DNA of 28,741 bases from Hypsibius dujardini (taxonomy: Eukaryota > Tardigrada > Eutardigrada > Parachela > Hypsibiidae): the NCBI GenBank assembly GCA_001579985.1, contig LRSR01001658.1:1-28741 (forward strand), in the 5' to 3' direction. Below the pieces are notes generated by a model. That model was not told where the DNA came from, ran no database searches, and worked only from the letters and a program-made list of their open reading frames with translations. Shown here piece by piece: positions 1 to 11,850 of the stretch. Numbering within the stretch: position 1 is the stretch's first letter; each line of letters begins with the position of its first letter. A program made the position numbers and the translations under genes.

Positions 1-943
1 GGTCAGTTGCAGACAAGCCTGAGCGTAGCAAAAAAAAAGTATTTTTCATTACCGCGGTCCCGGTTTCGGTTAATATTTCTGTATCTTGCAAGCTCGGCAA
101 TACGGAATTTGGGCCGCGAGAAGCCCAAGCCGCATTTCCGTTGAGTCAGACGCAGAGATGGCGCACTCTTGAATTTAGCGCTCGCGCGCTCTGTTCGCTC
201 TCAAGTATGCGCTCGCGCTCTTTTTACGCTCTGATACTATACATTTTTTGCATGTGAAATTGCAGAACTGTACATTTGTATAAAAATTTCAATCTGTTTA
301 ATTTGGATACGAGAAACACGTTTAAATTCTTTAACGAAACAAATATTAAATCATTTTTCAGCAAATTGAATGCGCTTTTTGAAAAATGTCGAAACTAAAA
401 AGTTAACTTCACAACAGGCTTTTTTTGTCAGAGCAAGGACGCTGTTAAGATGCTGAATCTGTAAAAAAGTGTAGATAATTTGAAATTTTTTTCTGTCTGG
501 CTGAGCGAGGGAAGAAAACCTAGCCGTTTTATTCGGTCTCCACTCTTTTGTAACTGCAAACCCCTAAAATACGCAAAACTCATCCAGTGATTATTTGGGT
601 GGGGAGTTGAGACGGGCAATTATGCTAAAGCAGTCAATTACACCAAATATAGCGTATATACAAGGTACACTCGTCTAAAAACCCGTTGTAGATCGATCTT
701 TTGATTATTAAAAATATCGATAATTATCATTCGATTAACTTCTGAATGAGCGCGCTCTCGCGCTCGCGCTCTTTGGCCAGAGATGGGACCATCTCTGGTT
801 AGATGTCTCCAGTCACCACAAAAGCGCACTCAGTACTCCACAACCTACATGTTCAGTCCTTCACTCCTTCCCTTCTATTTTTCTGCCGTCCCCTGCCCGT
901 AAGGTTCTCTCCCTTTTGCGCCATCGACCTTTGTGTACACGAT
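1..943. other. Non-coding stretch with GC-rich direct repeats
   Basis: No supported gene. The region is AT-rich apart from two blocks of alternating GCGCTC units (about 171-225 and 749-774), which share the 15-mer GCGCTCGCGCTCTTT at 209-223 and 760-774. The second block leads into a short perfect inverted repeat at 777-798. Confidence 0.6.
777..798. repeat. 10-bp perfect inverted repeat with 2-base loop
   Basis: CCAGAGATGG, then GA, then CCATCTCTGG. It directly follows the GCGCTC-rich block and lies about 145 bases upstream of the possible signal-peptide exon. It could be a protein-binding palindrome or a repeat-element end. Confidence 0.6.
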
Positions 944-1010
944 GAAGTCTACGGTGGTCACGGTGCTGCTGCTCTTCGAAGTAGCGGTTTATTCAACCAC
1001 AGTACTCGCA
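944..1010 (+). CDS. Possible first exon of a secreted protein (signal peptide only)
   Basis: An ATG opens a 22-residue signal-peptide-like sequence (MKSTVVTVLLLFEV, then AVYSTTVLA) with a basic N-region, a Leu/Val core and a small-residue cleavage site. It runs straight into GCAG|GTACAG, a usable splice donor; without splicing it stops seven codons later. I could not find a convincing partner exon in the next 1.8 kb, so this is either the first exon of a gene with a distant or short second exon, or chance. No family can be assigned. Confidence 0.3.
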
Positions 1011-2829
1011 GGTACAGGTCATCATCAATAGCATTGTGAAATACAATCAACTTGTCTGGCAACAGCATTATACCCGTCCTCATCAAAGAAATCGCTGTCT
1101 ACGGCATTGCCACAGTGGGAGATCTGCCAGGTTAACCCAACCTGGAATGTCTCCGTCTCTCTCAGACTTTGCAACTAACTAGGGGTCAATTATCTCTGTC
1201 AAATTCAGATCGCTTCTTAAACCCTTTTTTTGAATACCATCTCCCAACCATGGTTTTAGAAAATACGACTCGCGACAGTGGGGCCCCTATTCGATGGGAA
1301 AAAATCTGGAAGAACCCTATTGCGGTACTTTTTATACAGTGCTCACAGTCTATTGATTGATTGATCAACGGATTTGAACTTTGAGTTCTTCATTGTAAAC
1401 GCGAATAATTTTGTCTCCCCGCAAGTTCACTAGCTCATGAACTTGCTTTTTGTTTGCATTTGTTTTCTCGATTGTTTGCCGTGAATGATTGCGCGGCTGC
1501 TGCTCCTCCTACTTGATATAGAGGAATAAAAGCACGAGCTAGTTTTTGGCTTTCTCGGCACAAATTATAACCCAACCCGCACTATACGTATCGCGCGCAA
1601 TATTTCATTTAAGGAGAGAACTTATTGAAACGCCTCGGATGGTAATGGGATGTTGATTTTTAGGCGGCCAATGCAAAAGTGGGCGTGGCAACGCCATAAA
1701 ATCCCGTATTTGCTCTTAACTTCGCATCCTCTTAGCCCCGGTGGAGCCGCTCCAATTTAGAGCCACTCTCTAGTGCGAAGTGAAAGTGATTCGAAATTTG
1801 CACCGGCTGCAATGTGTGCAAGCCTCATAAAGTGGCACGTGGTTTTAAATTTGATATTAATTAAGCCTAACGCTGCAGCAGCACAGGATGCTGGGGAATG
1901 GGAAAAAGTTCCCCGCAAAATTAGCCCGCTTTAAGCTCCGGTTTCCAGGTGTAGAGCTTGCCGGTCTTCGGAAAAATCTGGATATCTCAAGAAAAGCATT
2001 ATAAGTTGGATCGGATTGTTGTTGACCCTGATCCCTTTTGAGCAGGAATTTTGAGAGGCCAAAAGTTTGCAATTCCAATTTTACTTCTTATCATTTGTGT
2101 GGTTTGCCGATTGGTAGTAAAGGTCCCACGCATGCTCTTTTATTTCCTGTTAAATTTGGGAAAGTTGAACGTCAGAGCAAATATCGAATACGACGCGGAG
2201 GGATTTTAATTTCAGCCATTACATTTAATGGACAGAATGGCCTCCTTGTGCCTCACGGAGTTTCGCCTTGATTTGTGCGTCAGCTCTTAATTTTTAATTT
2301 TAACTTAATTTGATGCCAGTTCCAAATCAAATGATTCAGAGGGAGAAGAAGGTGGCAGTCGGAATGCAGACAGCTTTTTGATGTAAGCCTACCGAAAGAT
2401 TATTTTTTGTAGTTTTTGAGAAATAGTTTTCTTTGATGCAACTTTTTTTCGTAACTCATCTAAGATTAAACTAAGATAATTAGGGGCTAGCTAGTTTAAA
2501 TAGTTGACGAACTCTTTACAAAAAATTGTTTGACATTACTTTCAGTTTACTCCTCATATATAGACATTCCCTAACAATAGCTTTTTCATTTCATCATATG
2601 GTCAGCTCGACAAAAGTAAAAAAGTATCAATACTTAATTATTTGAATGTTAGCCCAATGGCCTCAATGTAAACCTAGTAAAGATAAATAGAAAACGTATT
2701 GTATTGCATTTGAAATTATAACATAACGCAAAAAAGACCATAAGTATAATATCTATACGGAACTGGGAGGGGCTCTTGAGAGTGAACAAACTTGCTCAAG
2801 TACACAAGAATTAAGAAAATGATAGAATA
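1011..2829. other. Intergenic stretch, no supported gene
   Basis: Several open frames of 60-77 codons occur on both strands, but none shows a family motif, a signal peptide or splice partners. The right end is the 3' flank of the GPCR gene on the minus strand. Confidence 0.5.
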
Positions 2830-2835
2830 TTTATT
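2830..2835 (-). terminator. Polyadenylation signal of the GPCR gene
   Basis: AATAAA on the minus strand about 100 bases past the GPCR stop codon, in the position expected for a cleavage and polyadenylation signal. It supports ending the gene at 2932. Confidence 0.6.
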
Positions 2836-2931
2836 GAGTCTAGACGGAATGTGTTAGTGCAAGGTCCACGGCAGCTGCGATGATCCGGTACACCATGGCT
2901 CAGTGTCCCGAGTGAATGTAAGATGGAGGCC

Positions 2932-5900
2932 TTATAAGGCAATGGCGGTGGGCGGGCAGCAACTGATGAGCCAGCGCATCTTATCCGACTTCCGCAGGAC
3001 AATCTCCCAGACGGCGACACGGAATCGCCGGCACAGGATATTATAGAGGAAGGGATTGATGGCGCAATTAAGGTAAATTAGCGTCTTGGCGAACAGCAGA
3101 AACCACATGTCTAACCATGGCTCACTGGCGAATGTGTTGTACAGGAGGAGCCCGCGAAACGGCAGCCACGACACTGCGAACATCACCACAATCACCACCA
3201 TCATCCGAAGACCCTGGAATAAGTATAGAAAAGGGGTGATAAGAGGGGATTGGGCAAACAGAGAGAGCTACTAATTAGATCCTCTCGTGCGTAAGCGGGT
3301 CTTCAGACAAACCACACGAGCTCCAATTGCAACTTTATACAGAAACGAAGCAACAACAACCGTCGAACGATGGCAAGAGAGAGACCTTTTTTGATTTGCC
3401 CTAGGATTACGAAATCTGGTGTGTGTGTGTGTGTGTGTGGTGTAGATTCATACCATAAGCATCCCGGGCTGATTAAAGTTCACTAAATTCCGAGTAAATT
3501 ACGCGTGGAATTATCCCACATTTGCCATAATAAAGGTTTGTGTTGCTTTTTTTGAAAAATGAACGAACTCATACAGGATTGGAGGAAGATCTATTTTTGG
3601 GGCAGTTGCTGTTGTAATTGTACAAAATAAAACAACGAAATATTGATAAACGTTTTTGCCTATCTGAGCTATAGTTAGGCCTACACCTGTCTTCTTACAT
3701 GTACGTCCTTACATAGAATTACAATTGGGATTGGATTGGGAAGAGCAGTACATAAGCTGAAGGCGACCAACATTAAATAAGTGAAGTGTTTTTTGTTTGC
3801 TTCGCGCACAGCTAAATTGAAATAAATAAAATTACGTAGTAAAACAGTAAAAATTTTCATTTCATGGCATAATATCCCAAAAAATATACACAAAAATAAG
3901 GACAAAGTTTAATACAAAAATTAAATTAAATTTGCGTACAAACGACGCGGAAGGAAGCGGAAACAATCCTAGGCGGTGCGGCGCGCACACGGAAAAATAT
4001 GCCTATTTTCAACTCGGAGCGGCGCGAAATATCCGAAAAATCCCGCCGCGCGCAGTGCTGATTTCCCTCTCGAGTCTGGATAGTAAGTTCCTGGACTGTC
4101 CGTCGGCATGTCTGAATAAGCGTCTTATACATCTAACCCGATGCCTGTGTATGTCTATAAATATCTATCCCGGCATAATATTTGAATATTTTACATTGTA
4201 TTCGGATAATCTGACTGACTGTCTTCTATCCTGAATCGCTCGTACCATATTTTGGCTATCTGTATGTCTCGCGGTCTACTTGTCTATCCATTTATATGTC
4301 TGATTGATTGTCCGTCTGTCTCTCTGTCTGCCTCTCTGTCCGTCTGTCTGTCTGTCTATGTGTCTGTCTGTCTGCCTCTCTGACTCTCTGACTGTGCGCC
4401 TATATGCCTGATTGACTGTTTGTTTGTCTGGCTGTCTGTCTGTCTGTCTATGTGTCTGTCTGTCGGACGATCTGCCTGTCTGTCTATCTGCTTGTCTGCC
4501 TGTCCGTCTGTCTGTTGATCTATTCCTGTATTTGCCTGCCTCACCATCACCTTGTTTTCTAATCTGTCAGATTACTTCCTCTTCACCTGCTTGACGAGTG
4601 AAGTGACCCAGGTGCGCAACAGTCCTACGTCTTTGTCCCTTTAACAATATCCTTCCCCCATCATCCTCGGAATTCAAGGGACAGGATATATTTACCAAGT
4701 GCATTTCGCGAAAACCTCTCGTTTCCACTCACATTAACAGCACAGGATTTTCATCAAACTTATTAGCTCCTTTCTTCCGTAAACCCTCAATGCTTAATTA
4801 TAGTGATTCTTCCTTGTCATCATCTCGCTAGAGCACCACACAAACAGACAGACACCACGCACCTGAGACTGCTCCGCCCGATGCGAACCGTGATCGTGGC
4901 AGAAGCCGCTACTCTGCGTAATGGAGTCGTACTCCTGGAATTGTTGCTGCTGCAGCGGCGGTTGGCCGTCCCAGGTGCCGTTGGCGTGAGACGGTCGGTT
5001 CTCGGTGATCCACGTCCCGCCGTTGTCGAGGTAGACATGCACCCCGTAGCCGGAGCTGTGGCGCTTGCGTGTGGAGAAGCGGCGAACGCGTTCCCGGAGG
5101 ACGCGGGCAATCTTGGCATATGCCACGACCGCCACCACAAGTGGGATCAGGTAGAACAACACCAGGTCCGTGCCGAATATCCCGGCGTAGGACTCTAGGG
5201 TGAGGCGGAGCTCGCACTGCTCCATTCCCAGGTTGTTGGAATCGCGGCGCACCTCGGTCAAGCCGAACCACGGGGCGCAGTAGGCGAACGCGAGCAGCCA
5301 GCAGAGCATGATGACTTTGCGTGACCGGTGGAGGGTGCAGAGTTTTTGCGCTTGAAGGGGCCGGCACCCGGCGATGTAGCGCTCCACCGTGAAGGCCAGG
5401 AGACTGGAGAAAAATAAAGCGATTGTAAGCTGTTATGTGATAAAGTAATATTAAGCGGGAAAAACAAAAACTATTTGACTAACTAGTTTTTGAGTTAACT
5501 AAAATTTCATGATACAGTATTGTTTATGTTGACAAGAAAAATAAAAATTAATTGAGTAATTAGCTTTTTGTTAAATAAGAATTAGTGAATTAGTTTTTAA
5601 ATTAAATAAAAAGTAGTGTCACAGTATTGTTAAGGGGGACAAAAAGAAAAACATTAGTCGACTATTTTCATAGTCAACTGAAAATTAGTGAATTGGGTTG
5701 ATTTTCACATAGATGATAGTCAATTAAATAGTATAAAATTTGTTTGCTGCGAATTATTAACCAATGCGCATGTTTCTGTTGAAGGGGTGAACCGCCCTAA
5801 CATAAAGTAGAGTAAAATGATCGCAATCGCTGAGGGAATGAAATCGCTCGCAAATGACGCATAAGCTGAGTTGTGTGAAATTCAAGGAATATTATTTACT

Positions 5901-6961
5901 GTGGGACAGCACGTTACTTGAATAAATATCTAAATATTTTAAATTATTATACCTGCCCTTGTAAAATGCGTTACTTTCTGCCGGCTATTTCCGAAAATAA
6001 TAAATAATTAAAATTAACTTACAAAAAGCTTAACATTTAAATTGGATGACACAGGAAAGCTAATTTTTCAGGCACCAGGAGGTTCATTAAAAATTCCTTT
6101 GGAAAATAATAAAAACCAGACTAATGACTTGGGTTATGTTGGAAACATCGTGGAAAGTGGGACTTTTCCCGTGCAGGTTCGGTCCGGTCGTCTGATCAGA
6201 GGCTGGTTCGAATGCTGCTGACGAAATTAAACGTTTAATGCGGGGACCCGCGTGAGTGCATCGTAAGTGCGCATTAGTGGCACGGTTAATTGACCAGTCG
6301 CGTTTGGCAAATTGTTTCCGGCTGACGCTGACCAAGTACGTAGAACGCTTATTTCCACTACGGGTAAATATGTTTGTATGTGGACCTGATCGATCGATCG
6401 TTCCGCCTTGAAGAAGAATGGCTTTAATATCATGTCTGCAGTATTATGTCTATTATACATGCGTTTTATAGTTGACGTTTGCCGTAAATGATTGAAGTTG
6501 ACTGGAGTAAAAACTGACATTTTGCCGAGCCTATATTGTTCACTATACCGCACGTAATATCCAATGAAATGAAACACGTACTGCTTAACTTAAACCAAAA
6601 TTGTACTGCAATTCTATGAATGAGTGACGGTAATTTGAGGACCCAAAACGCCAAAGGAAAATAGCTGCCTGGGATGATTAAAAACTAGGTAGATTTATCA
6701 TCTGCAGGAAGATCTTTGATTTCATTTACCTTTTTGTCGACCGGACGTGGCATTTTCAATTTATATCAACAGCGTTCCCTGATGAGCATGTGATGCGGTT
6801 TAAAATAATTAAACGAACGAGCTTTCTACGCACGAATGGAAACCTTGAACCACACTAGTTCTGCGCCAAAGTTATGGAAGTTGAAATTTGAAGATAGGGT
6901 ATGCTTGTTAGACTGGCAGATAGGCAAACAGAGAAACAGACAATTAGACAGACAATTAGAC

Positions 6962-7008
<47 letters not shown>

Positions 7009-7717
7009 TAATTATTATTGCCGCTTATTCATTGTACACATACATTCGAGGAACCCTTTAGTCATCAAATTAACTAACGTCTCGCACTTGATGATTTCAG
7101 TGCCTGTGCCATGCTTTCATGTTTATTAAGGAATTAAAGTTCCATCATTTCAACAAGAGAGGCATATTAGTTCAAAGTCCTTATACTTGAAATGATATGT
7201 AACAAATATTATGTCTGCCATTCAATTTTCTTGTATTTAAATGAGAATAAACTCTACTGAAAGTCGAACATGCGATATTTCATGCAAACAGTATGACCCA
7301 CGGCCGGAAACGCTTTCATTTTGGGTCTGAGCTCCCGGTAAAATATAATTAAAAAACATCAACATTTTGAATTACTCTTAGTTTACTAGAGTGCGGCGCC
7401 CTCAAACCTGTTCAACTTTAAAAGGGATGTTTATAGTTTTCTCCACATCCAAAGAAATAACTCAATTTTACGGATGACCAGAACTACGTACCTAAGGCTA
7501 CCGGCATTGATCCCAAAAAAATTGCTAAAGACAAAAATGGCGCATCCCGCCTCCCCCAACAGCCACCGCTCTCCGATATATTTGAAAGCAATGGCTTCTG
7601 GAACGGCTGTTGATAGGACTATCAAATCCGCTGATGATATCGAAACCTACCAACAACAGATCAGAATACACCATGAAAAATGAGTAAACAGCACAATTGC
7701 AACACATCTATCTTGGC

Positions 7718-7765
<48 letters not shown>

Positions 7766-8062
7766 ATTTCTGATCTCTGCCTGTCAATCTGCATGCTTGC
7801 TTGTTTGTTTGTCTGTCGATCCCTCCATTGAATCCTCAACCCATGAATCTTTTACCAAATAAGCATAGGTAGAAGTTTGTAATTTCCGCGACTTATATAC
7901 CACAAAGATCAGACCGACATTTCCTATCAGGCCAGTAATGAAAATCACAATATGCAAGACAGTCGCGACGATCCGATATACCACTTCAAAATCCTCATTA
8001 GTCCCATTGCCTTCCATGCCGTCACCACCCCAATAATTCGTAGTGTTATTGGATTCGGCCAT
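2932..8062 (-). CDS. TRH/EFLamide-receptor-like neuropeptide GPCR, 4 exons, 394 aa
   Basis: Rhodopsin-class GPCR at the plasma membrane, predicted to bind a small amidated neuropeptide. Exons on the minus strand: 8062-7856, 7646-7492, 5403-4863, 3213-2932; all joins are GT-AG and in phase (0, 2, 0). Visible hallmarks: N-glycosylation sequons in the first 21 residues; TM1 about 31-56 with the GN pair; Asp76 in TM2; W-x6-C ending at Cys104 before TM3; ERY (128-130) in place of DRY; Trp156 and Pro165 in TM4; loop Cys184; Pro208 and Tyr216 in TM5; SWLP (316-319) in TM6; NPFLY (354-358) in TM7; then Cys386-Cys387, possible palmitoylation sites. TM6-TM7 (SWLPFRGLLLYNTF, then WFLLFAKTLIYLNCAINP) resembles the thyrotropin-releasing-hormone receptor group, whose protostome members bind EFLamide. 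Intracellular loop 3 is long, about 230-304, and Gln/Ser-rich. All three introns carry TCTG/CAGA microsatellites. Ligand assignment is inference; another peptide-receptor subfamily is the main alternative. Confidence 0.88.
3419..3439. repeat. (GT)n dinucleotide tract
   Basis: About ten uninterrupted GT units in intron 3 of the GPCR gene. Confidence 0.9.
4300..4520. repeat. Imperfect (TGTC)n microsatellite in GPCR intron 3
   Basis: Long tract of TCTG/TGTC units with point variation, CTGT-rich on the plus strand. It creates spurious Cys/Leu/Ser-rich open frames on one strand and Asp/Arg/Gln/Thr-rich ones on the other. Confidence 0.9.
5505..5700. repeat. Diverged AT-rich tandem duplication in GPCR intron 2
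   Basis: Two related blocks about 107 bases apart each contain ACAGTATTGTT, then GACAA and an A-rich run, then TTAGTGAATT. The copies are diverged. The rest of intron 2 (to about 6890) is AT-rich with no recognisable feature. Confidence 0.45.
6905..7008. repeat. (GACA)n microsatellite in GPCR intron 2
   Basis: Near-perfect GACA units, cleanest at about 6961-7000, in the opposite orientation to the repeats in introns 1 and 3 of the same gene. Confidence 0.92.
7718..7820. repeat. (CTGT)n microsatellite in GPCR intron 1
   Basis: CTGT units, perfect over about 7730-7760, filling much of the 209-base intron between exon 1 (ends 7856) and exon 2 (starts 7646). Confidence 0.92.
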
Positions 8063-9148
8063 AATAATAAGAAGCAGACGGGCCTGTCGATCAGTATTAC
8101 TGCAACGAGATGTCAGCCAGGCGAAGAATTTGTTTGGAATATATAATGGGAATATGATGAAACTCTGTCATGGAGGCGTATACTACGTATATAGTAGACC
8201 CGCATATAGGCGTTGTCTGAGAGAGTGTGTCTGGATGGAGGTCTAACTGTTTCCATCGACTGATCCCTGTAATAAGTAAATCATCCGGCACCCAGACAGG
8301 GTCAGGGTCTCCGATAGGCTCGATTGAGAGTGCCTCAAGCGAGTACACAGCCTGTTGTACCGAAGTGTATATGGCCTTGTGAAGAGGGAGATAGGGTATA
8401 CGGAATTAACGGGGCACACCACAGAGTGGAAGAGCCCGCGTCGGCTGCATGCGTCTGGACAGCGCGGAATCTCTAAAGGCTTAATGATGCTTTCTGGGGG
8501 GATAATGGTGATACGGGCTAACGTGAGAAAAAAATCTGATGTACAGTATGTACATATGTGTAAGGGATTTATGCGAGGACAGCAGTATGACCTTTCAAAC
8601 AGATATAACTGAGGAAATTAGTCCCGAGGGTCTTTGTCTCATGTAAATGTATTTAAGCAGAACCTCGTGGGGCAAATTTTTATATTTAAATATTTGTATA
8701 TTTGTACTGTGTTAAATAGTTTTGTAGGGAAACCCATTTAGCGACCTTGGAGTGGTGAAGTTATTTTTATGTAACGGGTGCGACTTTATTTTCTATTTTT
8801 GTAACTCCGGATATACTTCCAATCTGCTCGTTTAATAAAATTCTTCAACCTAAAACATGTTCAAATATTTTACCAATAATTTTATAACAGTTTATTGCAC
8901 TTGCGCACCGATAATTAATTTCGTGATTGTGAGTTTCGAGGTTTGAACTTAAATTTGTCGATTCGAATTATTCTTTTTTTTCTAAACAAAGTAGTTCAAA
9001 TAAAATTTATAAGCCAATATCGGTCGATGTTAAATAACATCGATTCAAGCAATATTTAAAATAACAAATAATACTTTAAAAAGTGTTTAGTTTATTGGGG
9101 TGTGGCCTTGGCTACTATGCTAGGGTCTCAATTTATCTGTGGTAACAT

Positions 9149-9238
9149 TTTATTTTAAAGTTCAGATGAACTAACACCAACATTTTTCACAAAATTTAAA
9201 ATAACATTTATGATGGGAGAGCAACAAGGTAGCTTTTG
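9149..9238. repeat. Left copy of a duplicated AT-rich unit
   Basis: About 80 bases resemble 9485-9573. The best-matching core is 9175-9227 against 9511-9563: 53 bases with about 8 differences and no gap. It abuts the left end of the inverted-repeat element. Confidence 0.7.
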
Positions 9239-9445
9239 TACTGTATTGCCACAATTTTAAGGGTGGGTTTAGCCCCGCCCACCCCTGATAGACTGTACGT
9301 GACGTCATGGATTCACTTCCGTTCATCAACGGCCGAATTTGGTCCACCAAAAGCGCAGTGAAACTAGCGAACACAAGTTGGACCGGGGGTCGGTAATTTA
9401 CGTGTAGGGCAAAAAACACACCCTTAAAATCGTGGCAGTACAGTA
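9239..9445. mobile_element. MITE-like element with 27-bp terminal inverted repeats
   Basis: The left end, 9239-9265 (TACTGTATTGCCACAATTTT, then AAGGGTG), is the inverse of the right end, 9419-9445, with two mismatches. The element is 207 bases long and has no coding capacity. If the outer TA on each side is the target duplication, the termini read CTGTA...TACAG, as in non-autonomous Tc1/mariner-class elements. Class assignment is inference; the inverted repeat is read directly from the sequence. Confidence 0.75.
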
Positions 9446-9484
9446 TTAATTTAAGTAATTTATATAACTATAATTTGTAACAAT

Positions 9485-9573
9485 TTTTATTTTACATCCA
9501 GATGAGAGAGCACCAACATTTTTTACAGCATTTAAAACAGCATTTAGGATGAGAGAGCACCAAAGTGTCTTTT
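9485..9573. repeat. Right copy of the duplicated AT-rich unit
   Basis: Partner of 9149-9238, offset by 336 bases. The motif GATGAGAGAGCACCAA occurs at both edges of the unit (about 9501 and 9549), which suggests an internal tandem period of about 48 bases. The element next to the left copy is absent to the right of this one. Confidence 0.65.
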
Positions 9574-10329
9574 ATATAATATTATGTAATATACGTAAAT
9601 ATACTTTTTACCAATTTTTAAATCATGAGGTAATACCAGTAGGTCTAGCCAGTAATACAGCCACGTGTGTAACAGCGTGCGTTAACTGTGGGAAGCTCTG
9701 CGTTGTCTGCCGCGGAACTGTTTGTCTGGATAACTTTATTTTCGGCTTGCTCTCAATTAAGGATGAACTTTTGTGAATATTGCATACCAGGAAAGCTCTC
9801 CCCCTGGGAATTGCCTGACTGTGACTGTATCATCCAGCCTGTCTAGAATAATACCATGATGACATGGGGAAAAACACTGTGAAGAGCTCATTTCTTGTGT
9901 CCCATTCTTCAGCCGCGGTCCCAGAGGGCTGAGAGAAGAGCGGGCTTAACGGGATGCTTCGATTAAGCGTGGCTTCCAGGCAAGACTGGTGTGAGTTGAC
10001 TTCCCGTCATCATCAATAATAATAAAATGTTACTACACACTACGATTGGTACTGCGGGCGACAGACAGGAAGAGGTTCCGCCAGAAGTGTCTGGATTAAG
10101 ATGCTGTAAAACTGGGCGGACGATCTTCGGAATGAAAGGAGCTGTCAGTCGATCTGGATTTCCGATCTGTATCAGCTAGGTCTTACGGTCAAGTTAACGA
10201 AGGAAATACAAAGTCCACATTGAATTTTACTCATCCTTCACATCCGTCAATCAAGACATTGAGGCCTGCCAGTTTATAGTAAATGGCTGTCCGCTCATTC
10301 CATGTCTAGTTTCCCGTTGGTGCGAACGC

Positions 10330-10400
10330 TCCATTGTCTGTCTATTTGTCTCCTTGCCTGTCTATTCGTCTCTCTGTTTGTCTGTCCGCCCGCCTGTGTT
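10330..10400. repeat. Degenerate (TCTG)n tract
   Basis: Interrupted TGTC/TGTT units on the plus strand, downstream of the next gene's last exon. Confidence 0.7.
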
Positions 10401-10494
10401 TGCCAGCCGGTTGGTCAGACGCCATGGTCTTTGCGGTGCCTGTGTCCGTGCTTTGTTTTACATCAACAGCTCAAGAACTTTTGCTGATCACAAT

Positions 10495-10500
10495 TTTATT
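10495..10500 (-). terminator. Candidate polyadenylation signal
   Basis: AATAAA on the minus strand about 270 bases past the stop codon at 10766, a plausible 3' end for the gene on 10766-12686. Confidence 0.4.
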
Positions 10501-10765
10501 CTGATTCCAAGTACTCAAAATGAGTTCATTTTAGGGGGTAGGGATAACTATTTAAAAACTTAGGCATGGCGAGGGAACGTTCGTAGGGGTAAAAACAGCA
10601 AAGTTTTATCAACAATGGAAACGATGACAGACAACTAATTGTCTCACACCATAAAAGCCAAGAGGATAAAGAGAACTGTAGCCGAGAGCCAGGGGGCTTG
10701 TTGTCGAAGAGATCCTAAAGAGATTTGGGAGGCCCTGTAAAAGTGTGATGCGGAAAACAAGGTAA

Positions 10766-11787
10766 TTAAACTAATGACGCACCTGTACCACTAGTTGCAC
10801 TGAAGGTGGATAGTCGGTCCGTCGTGATGGTTCCAGATGGTTGAGCCGGAACAGTGTCGCTCGCGAGATTTCCGAGTTGTCTATTTTGCAGAGCATCGAT
10901 CTGTAATACGGTAAACCATGCTTAATTATAATCAGCCAGGCACACAGACACACACAAACATTCGTATAAGATAGACGTACAGACAGATGTACAGACAACC
11001 AGGCAAACATACAAACAGGCAAACAGACAAACAGGCAAACAGACAGACAGACATACAGATGGACCGACAGACAAAAAAAAGATGAATGGACGGACAAGCG
11101 AACAGACAGATTCATTCTTTAGTGGTCCACTGACCAATGACTGGTCCACCGATTGTTCGCAGAGGTAGTAATTCCGTGCAAAGACGTTCAGGTTGACCAG
11201 GTCGCCAATAGTGCACGAAAAAGTCGAGCCTTTGGGCACACATTTGGCAATATCGGGCGAAAGATACCTCCTGCGCAAAGAAAACCTTTAAGAAAAACTT
11301 ACAGCCACATTACTGCACGTCTAAATAACTAAGCGTGCACAGCCATACTTGCAGATCTCTTCGTTGTGGAAAATGGATGTTTGATTTTGCAGACTGATGA
11401 CTTGATCTGAGCTAATGGAATAATCCAAGCACGTGCGTATCTCTTTAGGCGGTATCACGTTCTCGGGATAGCAGTGTTTTACGGCCGTGACCAAATCTGA
11501 ATAGGGAAACAGAACGCTTTTAAGTGGTTCCTTCTTGGTTTGCTAAGTCCTGTTCTTTTCATAATTTCTTGAACTTAGAAACAGAGAAAGTAACGACTTT
11601 AATCACAATCAGTCCCAAGACGCAAGCAGACACATACACCAATAAGCAATTTTGCACAGACAAGCCAGTAGACTAATACTCAGGCAACCAATACGCAGTC
11701 GAACAGCATGGGCAGACAAACATATAGTTAGACAAAGACATGTAGTTAATTTGGCAATCAGGCAGGTAGAGAACTAACTATATAGAC

Positions 11788-11850
<63 letters not shown>

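Larger units (their letters stand above)
8063..10494. other. Intergenic region between the GPCR 5' end and the 3' end of the next gene
   Basis: No supported coding sequence. It includes the GPCR promoter side, an AT-rich block (about 8640-9170), a duplicated AT-rich unit with an inverted-repeat element, and a TCTG-rich tract near 10330-10400. A 75-codon Cys-rich open frame at 9549-9776 has no start context or splice partner that would make it convincing. Confidence 0.55.

Noticed and set aside
1857-2078. Minus-strand 73-codon open frame
   Set aside because: No motif, no membrane or signal segment, and no splice sites that extend it.
4356-4594. Asp/Arg/Gln-rich and Cys/Leu-rich open frames
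   Set aside because: Both are produced by the TCTG repeat in GPCR intron 3.
4803-5198. Plus-strand open frame of 131 codons
   Set aside because: It is antisense to GPCR exon 3, which carries the recognisable TM4, TM5 and loop-3 residues.
6175-6225. tRNA-like B-box (GGTTCGAATGC)
   Set aside because: No A-box at the correct distance and no cloverleaf stems could be drawn.
9549-9776. Cys-rich 75-codon open frame (CVNCGKLCVVCRGTVC)
   Set aside because: Spaced Cys pairs suggested a zinc-binding protein, but the rest has no fold-like pattern, the 5' part is AT-rich repeat, and no splice partner was found.
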